Below, piece after piece: positions 11,821-20,388 of a stretch of DNA of 64,000 nt (positions are counted from its first letter, which is position 1; each line of letters begins with the position of its first letter). The DNA is taken from NCBI GenBank assembly GCA_035552775.1, contig DASZKW010000096.1, forward strand, positions 1 through 64,000, given 5' to 3'. Position numbers and translations under genes: made by a program. This DNA is from DASZKW01 sp035552775 (GTDB taxonomy: Bacteria; Actinomycetota; Acidimicrobiia; Acidimicrobiales; Palsa-688). The notes beneath the pieces are model-generated. The model was not told where the DNA came from, did no database searches, and saw only the letters and a list, made by a program, of their open reading frames with translations.

Positions 11821-14154
11821 TCATGACCGGGGCCCGATGGGCAGGAGGGGTCGGGGTGCGCCGGGGGCGCGGGGCCAGGTCTCGACGTGCCATCCCCGCT
11901 TGCGGGCGATGGCCGCCAGCTTGGTCTCGGGGTTGACGGCGACGGGGTGCCCGACGGCTTCGAGCATGGGAAGGTCGCTGGCGGAGTCGGCGTAGGCGAC
12001 ACTCTGCTCGAGGTCGAGCCCGTGTTGAGCGGCGTAGCCCGCCATGAGCTGGGCCCTGGCCTCCCCCGTCGGTGGGGCATCGAGCAGCTCGCCCGTGAAC
12101 CGGCCGCCCTTTTCCCCCAACCGGGCGCACACCACGTCGTCGAAGAGCGGGCGCAGCGGTTCTATGACCACGTCGAGGGCCCCGGTGATGAGCAGGGTGC
12201 GGTGGCCGCGAGCGCGGTGCTCGCGCACTCGGCGAATACCGGCGGGGAACGACTTGGTGAGCAGAAGGTCGCTGGCCAGCTCCCAGGCGTCAGAGCGCAG
12301 GCGGCCCGCGGGCGCCCCGTCGTAGCGGCGGTAGAAGTACCGGAGGAAGTCGCCCCGGTCCTCGCGGTCGAGCGACAGGAGCCGTGGCGCTTCGCGCAGG
12401 GTACGGCTCACGAAGCGCACCCTGTCGGCACGCCCTTGGTGGCGGGTGGCCAGCCAGGCGTAGGAGTCGACGACGTTGGAGGCGACGAGGGTGTTTTCGA
12501 GGTCGAACACGGCCAGGTGGCGCTCGCCCGACAGCACCGCTCGTCTTCCCCGCTCGGATCGTGTCATTCCTGTCGACCCCTTGCCTGGTCGCGCTCCCGT
12601 TGCCTGGCGGACCCGCGCGTGGGCGACGACAGCCGGCAGGTACACGTCCTGCACGAAGCTCGGCCAGTCCACCACGGCGGGATCGAAGCAGAAGTCGGCT
12701 CTGTCGTCGGCGGGCAGGGTCTCCCACAGGGCGAGCAGCCTGTCCACGCCGAAGATGACCTCCGACTCGGTGTACTTGCCGTACAGCTCGACGTAGGACA
12801 GGGCCCGTTCGGCCTCGGCGCGGCGTTCCTCCAGCCGGGCGGCGAGCTCGGCCTGGCGCCCCCGCAGGGGAAGGGTTTGGAGGCCCCGTTCGGTCGCCCC
12901 GAGGATCTTCGCGGCCTGCCGGAGCTGGTGCTGTACCCGGCCCCGCCCGGGGAACGACAACTCGGGGACCACGATCGGCTGGCCCCTGTCGTCGGCGAGG
13001 GGATGTTCGGTGAACCACTCCCGGACAAGGTCCACCAGCTGGCGGTACCGCATGGGGTTGCGGGCCCCCGACGCCACGTGGAACACGTCGGGGTCCGGCA
13101 GGGGTCCCCGGGCGGCGACCGCCATGATGGCGGCCACCACCAGGTCGACCGGGATGACGTCGATGACCCCCTCGGGGACGCCCGGGAACTCGCGCAGCAG
13201 GCCCCGGGCGTAGGTGATGATCACCGGGTCGGCCATGCGGAAGCCGCGGATCCAGCCTGGATGGGGCTCGCCGAGCGCGGCTTCGATGATCGACGGCCTC
13301 ACCGTGGTCACGGGCAGCGCGCCCCGGGTCTCGAGCAGGGCCCGCTCCCCGAGGGCCTTCGAGTAGGCGTAGGCGTCGGGCCACCCGAGGGACTGGGCGC
13401 GCGCCTTGCCGACGTCGACGAGGCGGGCGCGGACCCAGTCGGTGCGGGCCCGTTCCGCCCGGCTTGCCAGCAGAGGGGTCCCCGCCGCACCCATCTCGGC
13501 GCGCGCCGCCTTGGCGAAGGTGGCGAGCAGCCCGGGGTCGCGGCTGGCCGCTTCGGCGTCGCCCCGGGCCCGGCGGGCGGCGTCGACCTCGGGGCGCCAG
13601 CCGATCTCGGTGGCGAACGGTGTGTCGGGTAGCGTCGCCTCGGGCGCGTCGCCACGGCGGCTTCCGGCCACGTAGGCGGTGGACACGGCCACGAGGTGGG
13701 GGAGGGGTGTGTCGGGCTCCTGATGGAGGTCCAGGAGAGTCCGCGCCACCCGGCTGGGCCCGAGGAGGTTCACCTCCACGGCGGCGTCCAGCGGCGAGTC
13801 GAAGCTGACGGTCGCCGCCGAGTGGATGACGGTCTGGCAGCCGGCCAGTACCCGACGTCCGGCCTCGTCGAGGCCGAGCCCGTCGACCCCGACGTCACCG
13901 GAGACCACGAGCAGGCGCCGGTCAGCCTCGGCCTCGAAGCGGTCCCGCCACTCGCCTCGAAGGCGGTCAAAGCAGTTGTTGCGCAGGAGCTCACGTCGTA
14001 CCCGGTCGCCGGCGCCGCGCCGCCCGGGCCGGACGAGGAGGGCGATCTCGCAATCGGGCACGCAGCGCAGCAACCGCTCGGTGAGGGCGGTTCCGAGGAA
14101 CCCGGTCGCACCGGTGATTGCGATCCGCCTGCCGCCGAGGCGCTCACGGAGCAT
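11821..14154 (-). CDS. Fatty acyl-CoA reductase fused to HAD-IB domain
   Basis: This is a 777-residue two-domain protein. The N-terminal part is an extended SDR of the fatty acyl-CoA reductase type: NAD(P) motif GATGFLG at residues 15-21, and a YxxxK site with Tyr262 and Lys266 in YAYSKALGE. Residues ~535-760 form a HAD-IB (SerB-like) domain. They include motif I DLENTL (Asp551, with Glu553 where HAD phosphatases have the second Asp), motif II ITGAL and motif IV ADSASDLPML. The expected reaction is acyl-CoA reduction to aldehyde or alcohol. Whether the HAD part is an active phosphatase is doubtful. It heads the operon running down to 8000 and is divergent from a TetR gene 23 bp away. Confidence 0.85.
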   Translation of the reverse strand: MLRERLGGRRIAITGATGFLGTALTERLLRCVPDCEIALLVRPGRRGAGDRVRRELLRNNCFDRLRGEWRDRFEAEADRRLLVVSGDVGVDGLGLDEAGRRVLAGCQTVIHSAATVSFDSPLDAAVEVNLLGPSRVARTLLDLHQEPDTPLPHLVAVSTAYVAGSRRGDAPEATLPDTPFATEIGWRPEVDAARRARGDAEAASRDPGLLATFAKAARAEMGAAGTPLLASRAERARTDWVRARLVDVGKARAQSLGWPDAYAYSKALGERALLETRGALPVTTVRPSIIEAALGEPHPGWIRGFRMADPVIITYARGLLREFPGVPEGVIDVIPVDLVVAAIMAVAARGPLPDPDVFHVASGARNPMRYRQLVDLVREWFTEHPLADDRGQPIVVPELSFPGRGRVQHQLRQAAKILGATERGLQTLPLRGRQAELAARLEERRAEAERALSYVELYGKYTESEVIFGVDRLLALWETLPADDRADFCFDPAVVDWPSFVQDVYLPAVVAHARVRQATGARPGKGSTGMTRSERGRRAVLSGERHLAVFDLENTLVASNVVDSYAWLATRHQGRADRVRFVSRTLREAPRLLSLDREDRGDFLRYFYRRYDGAPAGRLRSDAWELASDLLLTKSFPAGIRRVREHRARGHRTLLITGALDVVIEPLRPLFDDVVCARLGEKGGRFTGELLDAPPTGEARAQLMAGYAAQHGLDLEQSVAYADSASDLPMLEAVGHPVAVNPETKLAAIARKRGWHVETWPRAPGAPRPLLPIGPRS

Positions 14155-14177
14155 CGCACTTGTCTACCATCTGGTAA
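14155..14177. promoter_or_regulatory. Probable TetR operator between divergent genes
   Basis: Only 23 bp separate the reductase/HAD start (14154) from the TetR start (14178). They contain the inverted repeat TACCA-TC-TGGTA at 14165-14176, perfect in 5-base arms with a 2-bp spacer, flanked by ACTT and AAGT. Position and symmetry fit an operator for the adjacent TetR protein that would control both directions. The gap is too short for two ordinary promoters, so at least one transcript is probably leaderless or starts inside the other gene. Confidence 0.6.
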
Positions 14178-14843
14178 GTGACCGATGCGACCAGGCCCCT
14201 GCGAGCCAGTGCGAACACTGGTCGGCGGGTCGTGGACGCGGCCATGGTGGCCTTCGCCCACCGCGGCTACGAGGCGACCTCGCTCGACGCCCTGGCCGTC
14301 GAGTTGGGAGTGCGCAAGCAGACGATCCTCTACCACTTCAGCTCCAAGGACGCCCTGCTCGACGCCGTCATAGACGAAGCCGGGCGCTCGCTGGTAAACA
14401 CCTTGGAGGACGCCCTGGCATCGCCGGGACCGGGCCTCGCCAGGGTCGACTCGGTCGTCCGTTCGGTGTTCCGGCTCGCCGCCCGGCGCCCCGAGCTGCT
14501 CGGCCTGCTCCGGGAGGTGAGCAGGCTGGGACCGCCGCCGGCGACCCGCCTGCGCCGGCGGTTGGAGCCGTTCATCGACAGGGCAACTGCATTCCTGGAA
14601 GTGGAGATGGCGAGCGGATCGGTGCGTCGCCAGGACGCCCGGCTGCTCATCCTCGCCGCCTACTCGACGGTCATCGGCGTGGCCACCGAGGTCGAGGTCC
14701 TCCGGGCCCTGGGGCTCGAGCCGACCGCCAGGTCGCTGGTCCAGCGCCGGCGGGAGCTGCTCGAGTTCTTGCACTCGGCCCTGGCCAGCGAGGGCGTGGC
14801 CGGTGGCCCCGAGGGTGTCGTGGGGGAGCGCCGGCCGGCGTGA
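14178..14843 (+). CDS. TetR family transcriptional regulator
   Basis: This 221-residue repressor-type regulator has an N-terminal TetR helix-turn-helix (residues ~18-62, with LDALAVELGVRKQTILYHF and SSKDALLDAVI). The all-helical C-terminal domain gives no ligand clue. The start is GTG at 14178, directly beside the TACCA-TC-TGGTA palindrome. The divergent arrangement makes the acyl-CoA reductase operon its likely target, and an acyl-CoA or fatty acid effector would be sensible but is inference. Confidence 0.9.
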   Translation: MTDATRPLRASANTGRRVVDAAMVAFAHRGYEATSLDALAVELGVRKQTILYHFSSKDALLDAVIDEAGRSLVNTLEDALASPGPGLARVDSVVRSVFRLAARRPELLGLLREVSRLGPPPATRLRRRLEPFIDRATAFLEVEMASGSVRRQDARLLILAAYSTVIGVATEVEVLRALGLEPTARSLVQRRRELLEFLHSALASEGVAGGPEGVVGERRPA

Positions 14844-14861
14844 ACTAAAAGGCGGGGCGCC

Positions 14862-15752
14862 TCAACCCGTGCGCCGGCGTGTCCGTCGCGGGCGATCCTC
14901 GCTTGGTTTGGAGCCTTTCGTGCGGGGCGCGGCGCCGGTGGCCTCCGCCGTCTTGGAGCCCTTGGAGCCCTTGGAGCGTGATGGGGCTGCCGCCGCCTCG
15001 GCCGCCTCGGCGGCAAGCTCCTTGCGCGACCGTTTCGGTTTGGCGGGCTGGGGGGGCGTGTAGCGGCGGTTGGGCGAAGGAGTAACGCGCGACGAGGCCG
15101 GCTCCTGGCCCCGCTTCTTGGCCTTTTGAGCGTCGCGTTGGGCGCGGCGCTGCTCGGGGGTCATGCGGGGCTGGGTGGCGGCGATGGCACGAGTGGCCTT
15201 GCTCTGGCGCCGGGTGATCCAGAAGGCCCAACCCAGGGGAACGATGATGCTGACGTAGAAAAGCCAGGTCAGGTTGGTGGGCGGCTTGGCCACCTCCACG
15301 AGCAGGGCGGCCACGACCGCCAACATGGCGCTGGCGAAGCGGTTGGCGAAGCGGCGGATGACCACGACGAGGGCGACGGCCACTACCACGCCCACGAGGG
15401 GAACGATCGTGTCGGGCTGTTTGGAACTCCCCTTGCCGTGGACAGTGGCGAAGACGATGCCGATTATGACCAGGACGGCGGCTACCCCGTAGCCCACGAG
15501 GTCCTCGGGGGGCTGCATCCTGCTGGGCTTGGCGTTGGCCTCGGACGAAGGGGGCGGCCTGCCGGCGGCGGCCGTTGAGCGTCCGGGCCCGGACGGCTGG
15601 CCGGCGCCGGTTCGTGAGCGGGACCGTCCGGTGCCGACCGGACGGCTGGCCACGGCGTCGGTGCCATCGTCGAAGTCGGAGTCGAACTCCGACTCGAACT
15701 CGGGATCGAAGTCGTCGTCGAGTCGGCGGGAAGGCCTGCGCTTGGGGATCAA
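14862..15752 (-). CDS. Membrane protein with four TM helices and basic C-terminus
   Basis: This 296-residue protein has an acidic N-terminus (DDDFDPEFESEFDSDF) and a Ser/Gly/Pro linker. Four hydrophobic helices follow between about residues 86 and 182 (for example GYGVAAVLVIIGIVFATV and TWLFYVSIIVPLGWAFWI). A long Lys/Arg/Ala-rich tail ends the protein. The helices and their spacing support this frame over the overlapping alternative on the same strand. Its ATG overlaps the stop of the upstream gene by 4 bp. No known family was recognised. Confidence 0.7.
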   Translation of the reverse strand: MIPKRRPSRRLDDDFDPEFESEFDSDFDDGTDAVASRPVGTGRSRSRTGAGQPSGPGRSTAAAGRPPPSSEANAKPSRMQPPEDLVGYGVAAVLVIIGIVFATVHGKGSSKQPDTIVPLVGVVVAVALVVVIRRFANRFASAMLAVVAALLVEVAKPPTNLTWLFYVSIIVPLGWAFWITRRQSKATRAIAATQPRMTPEQRRAQRDAQKAKKRGQEPASSRVTPSPNRRYTPPQPAKPKRSRKELAAEAAEAAAAPSRSKGSKGSKTAEATGAAPRTKGSKPSEDRPRRTRRRTG

Positions 15753-16243
15753 CGGCGGGGCGGCTCCTCGGTCGGGTCCCCGGGGGCGCCGGCGCCGTCA
15801 CCGGTCCCGGCGTCCGGACGGCCTGGCCCTCCGTCCTGGGACAGCAGCCACGGGCGGATCGTCACCACGTTGTCGGCGGCGCGTATCTGGCCGACATCTG
15901 CTTCGACAGGGAGGTCGGTGGGCGGGTCGCCGGAGGTCTCCATCATGATGGCCGGCTCCTCGCGCCGCGATTCGAGGGCCTCTTGGAGGCCGAGGGCGAA
16001 TCCGGTGAGGATGACCCCGGCGGCCGAACGCCGCCGCCACGACTCCTTGGGAGCGGGGCCCGCAGGCGGTCGGGACGGCCCGGCATCAGCGCTGTCGTGG
16101 TCAGGGTCGCCGCCAGCCCCGTCTCCGGCATCCACTTCGACGGACCCTGCCGGGTCGCCGTGGGTAGGGCCAGGAGCTTCGCGCGTCGCGTCGGTGGTGG
16201 TCACCTCATCGTTATCGGCTCGGTCGGGCGGCTGGTCAACCAC
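15749..16243 (-). CDS. Hypothetical acidic protein
   Basis: This 164-residue protein is rich in Asp, Gly, Pro and Ala at both ends, with one more ordered centre (residues ~68-130, WRRRSAAGVILTGFALGLQEAL). The centre resembles a short amphipathic or membrane-peripheral helix. Its stop overlaps the start of the four-TM gene by 4 bp, which supports both as genes of one transcript. I cannot assign a function. Confidence 0.6.
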   Translation of the reverse strand: MVDQPPDRADNDEVTTTDATREAPGPTHGDPAGSVEVDAGDGAGGDPDHDSADAGPSRPPAGPAPKESWRRRSAAGVILTGFALGLQEALESRREEPAIMMETSGDPPTDLPVEADVGQIRAADNVVTIRPWLLSQDGGPGRPDAGTGDGAGAPGDPTEEPPRR

Positions 16244-16340
16244 GTAACCACGCTACCGCCGCCCCGTGACGTTGGCCTCGGGCGGGCGGGAGGAGGTACC
16301 CGAACCGTAGAGGCCGGCGTGGATCGCTAGCTTCGGGATC

Positions 16341-17363
16341 GTGATGGCCCTGAGCGTGCTCGACCAGTCGCCGGTACCGAAGGGATCGACCGCGGCGGAC
16401 GCCGTACGGGAGACGGTGATGCTGGCCCAAGAGGCCGACAGGCTCGGGTACCGGCGTTACTGGCTGGCGGAGCACCACAACACCTCGTCGCTGGCAGGCA
16501 CCGCGCCCGAGGTGCTGTCCGCCTACGTGGCGTCCCGGACATCGTCGATCCGGATCGGCGCCGGCGGGATATTGCTGTCGCACTACAGCCCGCTGAAGGT
16601 GGCCGAGACGTTTCGCACCCTCGAGGCGCTGTTCCCCGGTCGCGTCGACCTTGCCCTGGGGCGGACCCCGGGGGCCGACGCGCCCGCGGTCGCCGCGCTC
16701 CAAGAGGGTTCCGGCATCGTCGACGACGAGCAGTATCCCGCCCGGGTGGCGGACCTGGTCGACTTTCTCCACGACACACTGGGCCCCGACCACCGCTTCG
16801 CCCGAGTTCGGGCGATGCCCGACGGTGTCGGCGCTCCGCAGGTGTGGGTGCTCGGCTCGAGCAGCTACGGCTCGGCGCTGGCCGCGAGGATGGGGTTGCC
16901 CTTCTCCTTCGCACACTTCGTCTCACCGCGCTTCGGCCCTCAGGCGATGGCCGCCTACCGACGTCAGTTCCGCCCTTCGCCGCTGTGCCCGGCGCCCGAG
17001 GCCAGCGTCGGTGTGTCGGTGCTGTGCGCCGAGACTGACGCGGAGGCTGATCGGTTGGTGGTCAGTGACGACCTGTGGCACCTACGCCCCGAGGGCGCTG
17101 ATCGCGGCGCCCTGTTGCCGGTCGAGGAAGCCGAGGGGTACCCCCTCACCGATCTCGAAAAGGAGCTGATCGCACAGCACCACCTCCGGCGGGTGGTCGG
17201 TGCGCCCGACCGGGTCCACGCCCTGCTGTTGAATATCGCCGACGCCTACGGCGTCGACGAGTTGGTGGTGCGCACCGTGTCTCATGATCCCAAGGTCCGG
17301 CGACGCTCCTATGAGCTGCTGGCGGAAGCATTCGGCTTGAGTTCCGAGGGGAAGGAGGTATGA
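16341..17363 (+). CDS. LLM-class flavin-dependent oxidoreductase
   Basis: This is a luciferase-like monooxygenase of 340 residues. Family features are the opening LSVLDQSPVPKG, the YWLAEHHNTSSLAGTAPEV block near residues 39-57, IGAGGILLSHYSPLKVAE, and the later VLGSSSYGSALAA. These are typical of the MsnO8-like branch that uses reduced flavin or, in actinobacteria, sometimes F420. The start is GTG 16341 with an ATG immediately after it. One base separates its stop from the ATG of the flavin reductase-like gene, so the pair may act as oxygenase and reductase. The substrate is unknown. Confidence 0.88.
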   Translation: MMALSVLDQSPVPKGSTAADAVRETVMLAQEADRLGYRRYWLAEHHNTSSLAGTAPEVLSAYVASRTSSIRIGAGGILLSHYSPLKVAETFRTLEALFPGRVDLALGRTPGADAPAVAALQEGSGIVDDEQYPARVADLVDFLHDTLGPDHRFARVRAMPDGVGAPQVWVLGSSSYGSALAARMGLPFSFAHFVSPRFGPQAMAAYRRQFRPSPLCPAPEASVGVSVLCAETDAEADRLVVSDDLWHLRPEGADRGALLPVEEAEGYPLTDLEKELIAQHHLRRVVGAPDRVHALLLNIADAYGVDELVVRTVSHDPKVRRRSYELLAEAFGLSSEGKEV

Positions 17364-17364
17364 G

Positions 17365-18318
17365 ATGACCAGTGATCCCACGGCTCCGGGCCGGCGCCGC
17401 GAGACCCGAGACGCTGACGACACCTCCCAGCCGGCCTGGGCAAAGGTGTCTCGCTACGATCGCCGGGCCCAGGTCGTGGCGGTCGATCGGCTCACCGAGA
17501 CGGGCACGGTGAAGATCACCTTCGAGGTGATCGACGGCCGCCCGTTCGTGTTCTCGCCCGGTCACTGGGTCGGTATCGAGGAGGACGTGCCCGGGCTCGG
17601 GCCTCGCCACAGTCCCTACTGCATATTTTCGCCACCGGGCGACAGCCGCCTTTTCGACATCCTGATACGGGTTTTCTCGGAGGGTCCGCTGGCCCATCAC
17701 CTGGCGTCCCTGCGACCGGGCTACCCGATCCATTTCCGGGGACCGGCGGGACGTTCGATGCTGCCCAAGGAGCCCGACACCGATCTGATCATGCTGGCCA
17801 CCGGCGTCGGCATCAGCCCCTTCCGGTCCCTGTGCCGTCATCTCCTGACCCACGGCGACACCCGGACGATCAAGTTCTACTGGGGGCTGCGATTGGCCGA
17901 GGACGTCTGCCTTCTGGATGAGCTCGACGGCCTGGCGGCGCGTCACCGGAACTTCACCTACCAGATCTCCCTGTCGCAGCCGCCGCCCGGATGGCCGAAT
18001 CTGCGCGGGCGGGTCACCGAGTCCGTGCCGCCGCTGCTCGACAGGTTGGCCGGAAAGCGGTTCTTCCTCGCGGGCAATGGGGCGATGATCGAGGAGATGG
18101 AGATGGCCTTGAGCAGTCTCGGTGTCGACCGGACCTTCATTCACATGGAGCGTTTTTTCAATATCCGGCATCGTCCCGACACCGCGACGATGGAAGCCAT
18201 CCTCGGTCGTTTCGTCGCCCACGATCTCCCGGCGGGGATCACCGACCTGCAAGACCTGGACCGGATCTTCCCGCTCGAGCGCGATGTCCGCGGCCGCAGG
18301 GCCGGTCCGCCCCGCTGA
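17365..18318 (+). CDS. FAD-binding ferredoxin-NADP reductase-like oxidoreductase
   Basis: This 317-residue flavoprotein has an FNR-type beta-barrel FAD domain (GHWVGIEEDVPG, then RHSPYCIFSPPG). A NAD(P) domain follows (MLATGVGISPFRSL near residues 144-157, and FLAGNGAMIEEME). No ferredoxin-type cysteine cluster is visible, so it resembles a two-domain flavin or electron-transfer reductase. An AGGAGG Shine-Dalgarno lies in the end of the preceding LLM gene. Pairing with the LLM enzyme suggests it supplies reducing equivalents, which is inference. Confidence 0.85.
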   Translation: MTSDPTAPGRRRETRDADDTSQPAWAKVSRYDRRAQVVAVDRLTETGTVKITFEVIDGRPFVFSPGHWVGIEEDVPGLGPRHSPYCIFSPPGDSRLFDILIRVFSEGPLAHHLASLRPGYPIHFRGPAGRSMLPKEPDTDLIMLATGVGISPFRSLCRHLLTHGDTRTIKFYWGLRLAEDVCLLDELDGLAARHRNFTYQISLSQPPPGWPNLRGRVTESVPPLLDRLAGKRFFLAGNGAMIEEMEMALSSLGVDRTFIHMERFFNIRHRPDTATMEAILGRFVAHDLPAGITDLQDLDRIFPLERDVRGRRAGPPR

Positions 18319-18360
18319 CGCGTCATCGCCAGACACTCCGTCACATCATAGATTGGGGGT

Positions 18361-18675
18361 ATGCGCCACAGAATGGTCGAGGAGACGGTCCGCTCGGGCC
18401 GCTTGGGACCGACGGTCCGATTGCGTATCGACCTCCACGGGGTTTCCAGCTTCGGGCCCGGGAAGCACCACACAGCCATCCGGTGGGAGTGGATAGAACG
18501 GATCACCACGGCCCAACACGGCGTGATCGTTACCTCTGACGCGCACGAGATAGTTCTTCCCTCGGGGACGTTCGGCCTCGAACCCGCGGTGCTCGCCGAG
18601 CGACTCGAAAAAGCTGGATCCATCTTCGAGCGAGCTGACGTCCTCGACGAGCTGGGCCGCACCACACCGGGGTAG
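18361..18675 (+). CDS. Conserved hypothetical small protein
   Basis: This 104-residue protein starts at ATG 18361 after a GGGGG purine stretch. The order of alternating hydrophobic strands (VRLRIDLHGVSSF, HTAIRWEWIERITT, HEIVLPSGTFG) followed by a C-terminal helix suggests a small PH-like or beta-sandwich fold. I cannot name a family. It stands alone between the flavin reductase and the tRNA. Confidence 0.6.
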   Translation: MRHRMVEETVRSGRLGPTVRLRIDLHGVSSFGPGKHHTAIRWEWIERITTAQHGVIVTSDAHEIVLPSGTFGLEPAVLAERLEKAGSIFERADVLDELGRTTPG

Positions 18676-18857
18676 CGACGCCACCTGCTCAGCTGAGGCG
18701 GTGGGTCGCAGGGCGATGAGGGTTGGTCGCCGATCGTGCGAGGCCGGTCCGCTCGGCGCGATACGCTGCCGATGGTCATGGGTGAGGTTTGCGCTTCGAG
18801 GAGGCGAGAGTGCTTGTTCTCACGGGCGTCGTCCTCAGGCGATGACCGCTGGTTTCG

Positions 18858-18931
18858 GGGCGCTTAGCTCAGCTGGTTAGAGCGCAGCCTTCACACGGCT
18901 GAGGTCGGAGGTTCGAGTCCTCTAGCGCCCA
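18858..18931 (+). tRNA. tRNA-Val (anticodon CAC)
   Basis: A full cloverleaf can be drawn. The acceptor GGGCGCT pairs with AGCGCCC, the D stem is GCTC/GAGC, and the anticodon stem CAGCC/GGCTG encloses loop TTCACAC (anticodon CAC). The T arm is GGAGG-TTCGAGT-CCTCT, and the discriminator is A. The 3' CCA is not encoded. There is no sign of an integrated element at its 3' end. Confidence 0.95.
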
Positions 18932-18939
18932 CCCACCCA

Positions 18940-18963
18940 CCCGCGGACCTGCGGGCTGTCTTT
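18940..18963 (+). terminator. Possible terminator after tRNA-Val
   Basis: The inverted repeat CCCGC/GCGGG (18940-18944 and 18951-18955) has a 6-base loop and is followed by CTGTCTTT. It lies 8 bp after the tRNA. The stem is short and the T tract weak, so this is only a plausible intrinsic terminator. Confidence 0.4.
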
Positions 18964-19006
18964 ACCTACGACCGTCGGATGGCGGACGCCGCCCAGGATC
19001 CTGGTT

Positions 19007-20302
19007 TTACGGTCGGGAGTCCAGGAGTTGCACGGCCAGCAGGGCCACGTCATCACGGCGGGGTCCCTCGGGGGTGAGTGCGGCGAGGATTGCGTCACAG
19101 AGTTCTTCTGGATCCGCGGAGGCAGCTTGGCGCCCGACGGCGAGCAGTGCGGCCGCCCCCTCGGACAGCGAGACGCCGGGACTCTCGATGAGGCCGTCGG
19201 TATAGAGCACCAAGGTCTCACCCGTGACGAGGACGGTGCGGTGGTCGACGGCCACACCGCCGGGGACACCGAGGGGTGGCGACGGCTCCACCGCGACGAA
19301 ACGAGCGCCGCCCTTGCCGTCGACGACCATCGGCGGGGGATGGCCGGCGGACGCGGCGACGAGGTCGCCGTTGCTGGTGTCGAGGCGGGCGAAGACGGCG
19401 GTGGCGCTGCGTTCGAAGCCGAGGAGGCCCCAACTCCACTGGAGGGCGTCGACCAGCTGCGCTGGCTCGCGGAACTGGCCGGCGAGTACGCGCGCCGCGC
19501 TGCGAAGCTGGCCCATCAGGGCCGCGGCGGTGGCGTCGTGGCCCTCGATGTCACCGATCATCAGGCCGATGCGACCGCTGGGTAGGACCACCATGTCGTA
19601 GAAGTCCCCGCCGGCCTCCGCTCCCGTCGCGGTCAGGTAGCGAACGGCGCGCTCTATGCCGGCCGGCGTGGGCAGGACAGTGGGCAGCAGGTGGTGTTGG
19701 AGGTCGTTGGCCACCTGACGGTCGCGCTGGTGGCGGCGGGCCGACGCCACCACCGTCGCCACCCGGCTGGCCAGTTCGCTCGGCAGGTCCAGGTCAGCGG
19801 CGTCGAACACCCGGCCCGACCCCGCAGACACGAGGGTGATCGAACCGAGCACCTCGTCGCCGTCGACGAGGGGAACGCACATGTAGGACTCGAAGCCGAG
19901 CGCCTTGACCAGCTCCAGATGACGGCTGTCGCGCGTCGTGAGCCGGAGGAAGTCGTCGGGCATCGTCTCCGACCACGACGGACGGGCGGTGGTCATGGCC
20001 ACCCTGCCGGGATGGGGACTCGACGGATCGGGGGGGTAGTTGTTCCTGAGCTCGTCCACCAGGTCGGCCTTCGCCGCGTCGGCGTGGACAGCGGCCATGC
20101 GGCGCAGTGTCCCATCGGGTTCGCCTACGTCGATCAGGCAAAGATCGGCTAGCTCGGGTACCGCTGCGGCCGCCAGGCGCTGCAGAGTGTCGGGATAATC
20201 GCGGGCTCCGGCCAGGGCGGTGGCCGTGTCGAGCAGGAACGACAGGCGGCGCTCGACGGCGCCGACGCGACCGTCTGGTTCGCCTCCCTGCTCGCCGGGC
20301 AT
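19007..20302 (-). CDS. GAF domain/SpoIIE-type PP2C serine phosphatase
   Basis: This is a signalling protein of about 431 residues. It has a GAF-like sensor domain (roughly residues 20-185) and a C-terminal SpoIIE/RsbU phosphatase domain. The metal-binding motifs GAEAGGDFYDMV, IGDIEGHD, VLYTDGLIES and the terminal RRDDVALLAVQL are all visible. Such proteins usually dephosphorylate anti-anti-sigma factors and so regulate alternative sigma factors; no partner genes are adjacent. I chose ATG at 20302 (MPGEQGGEP) because the frame upstream is basic and unlike a domain. It is divergent from the acyl-CoA synthetase. Confidence 0.88.
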   Translation of the reverse strand: MPGEQGGEPDGRVGAVERRLSFLLDTATALAGARDYPDTLQRLAAAAVPELADLCLIDVGEPDGTLRRMAAVHADAAKADLVDELRNNYPPDPSSPHPGRVAMTTARPSWSETMPDDFLRLTTRDSRHLELVKALGFESYMCVPLVDGDEVLGSITLVSAGSGRVFDAADLDLPSELASRVATVVASARRHQRDRQVANDLQHHLLPTVLPTPAGIERAVRYLTATGAEAGGDFYDMVVLPSGRIGLMIGDIEGHDATAAALMGQLRSAARVLAGQFREPAQLVDALQWSWGLLGFERSATAVFARLDTSNGDLVAASAGHPPPMVVDGKGGARFVAVEPSPPLGVPGGVAVDHRTVLVTGETLVLYTDGLIESPGVSLSEGAAALLAVGRQAASADPEELCDAILAALTPEGPRRDDVALLAVQLLDSRP

Positions 20303-20388
20303 GGGGCCATCATTCGACACCCGGGGCCCACTCGCAAATGAAGCCGCGGCGAAGACCAGGCACGGGCGTGCTCGTAGGATGCCCGGCG

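Noticed and set aside
18858..18931. tRNA-Val as an attachment site for an integrated island
   Set aside because: No repeat of the tRNA 3' end and no integrase lie nearby; flanking genes look chromosomal.
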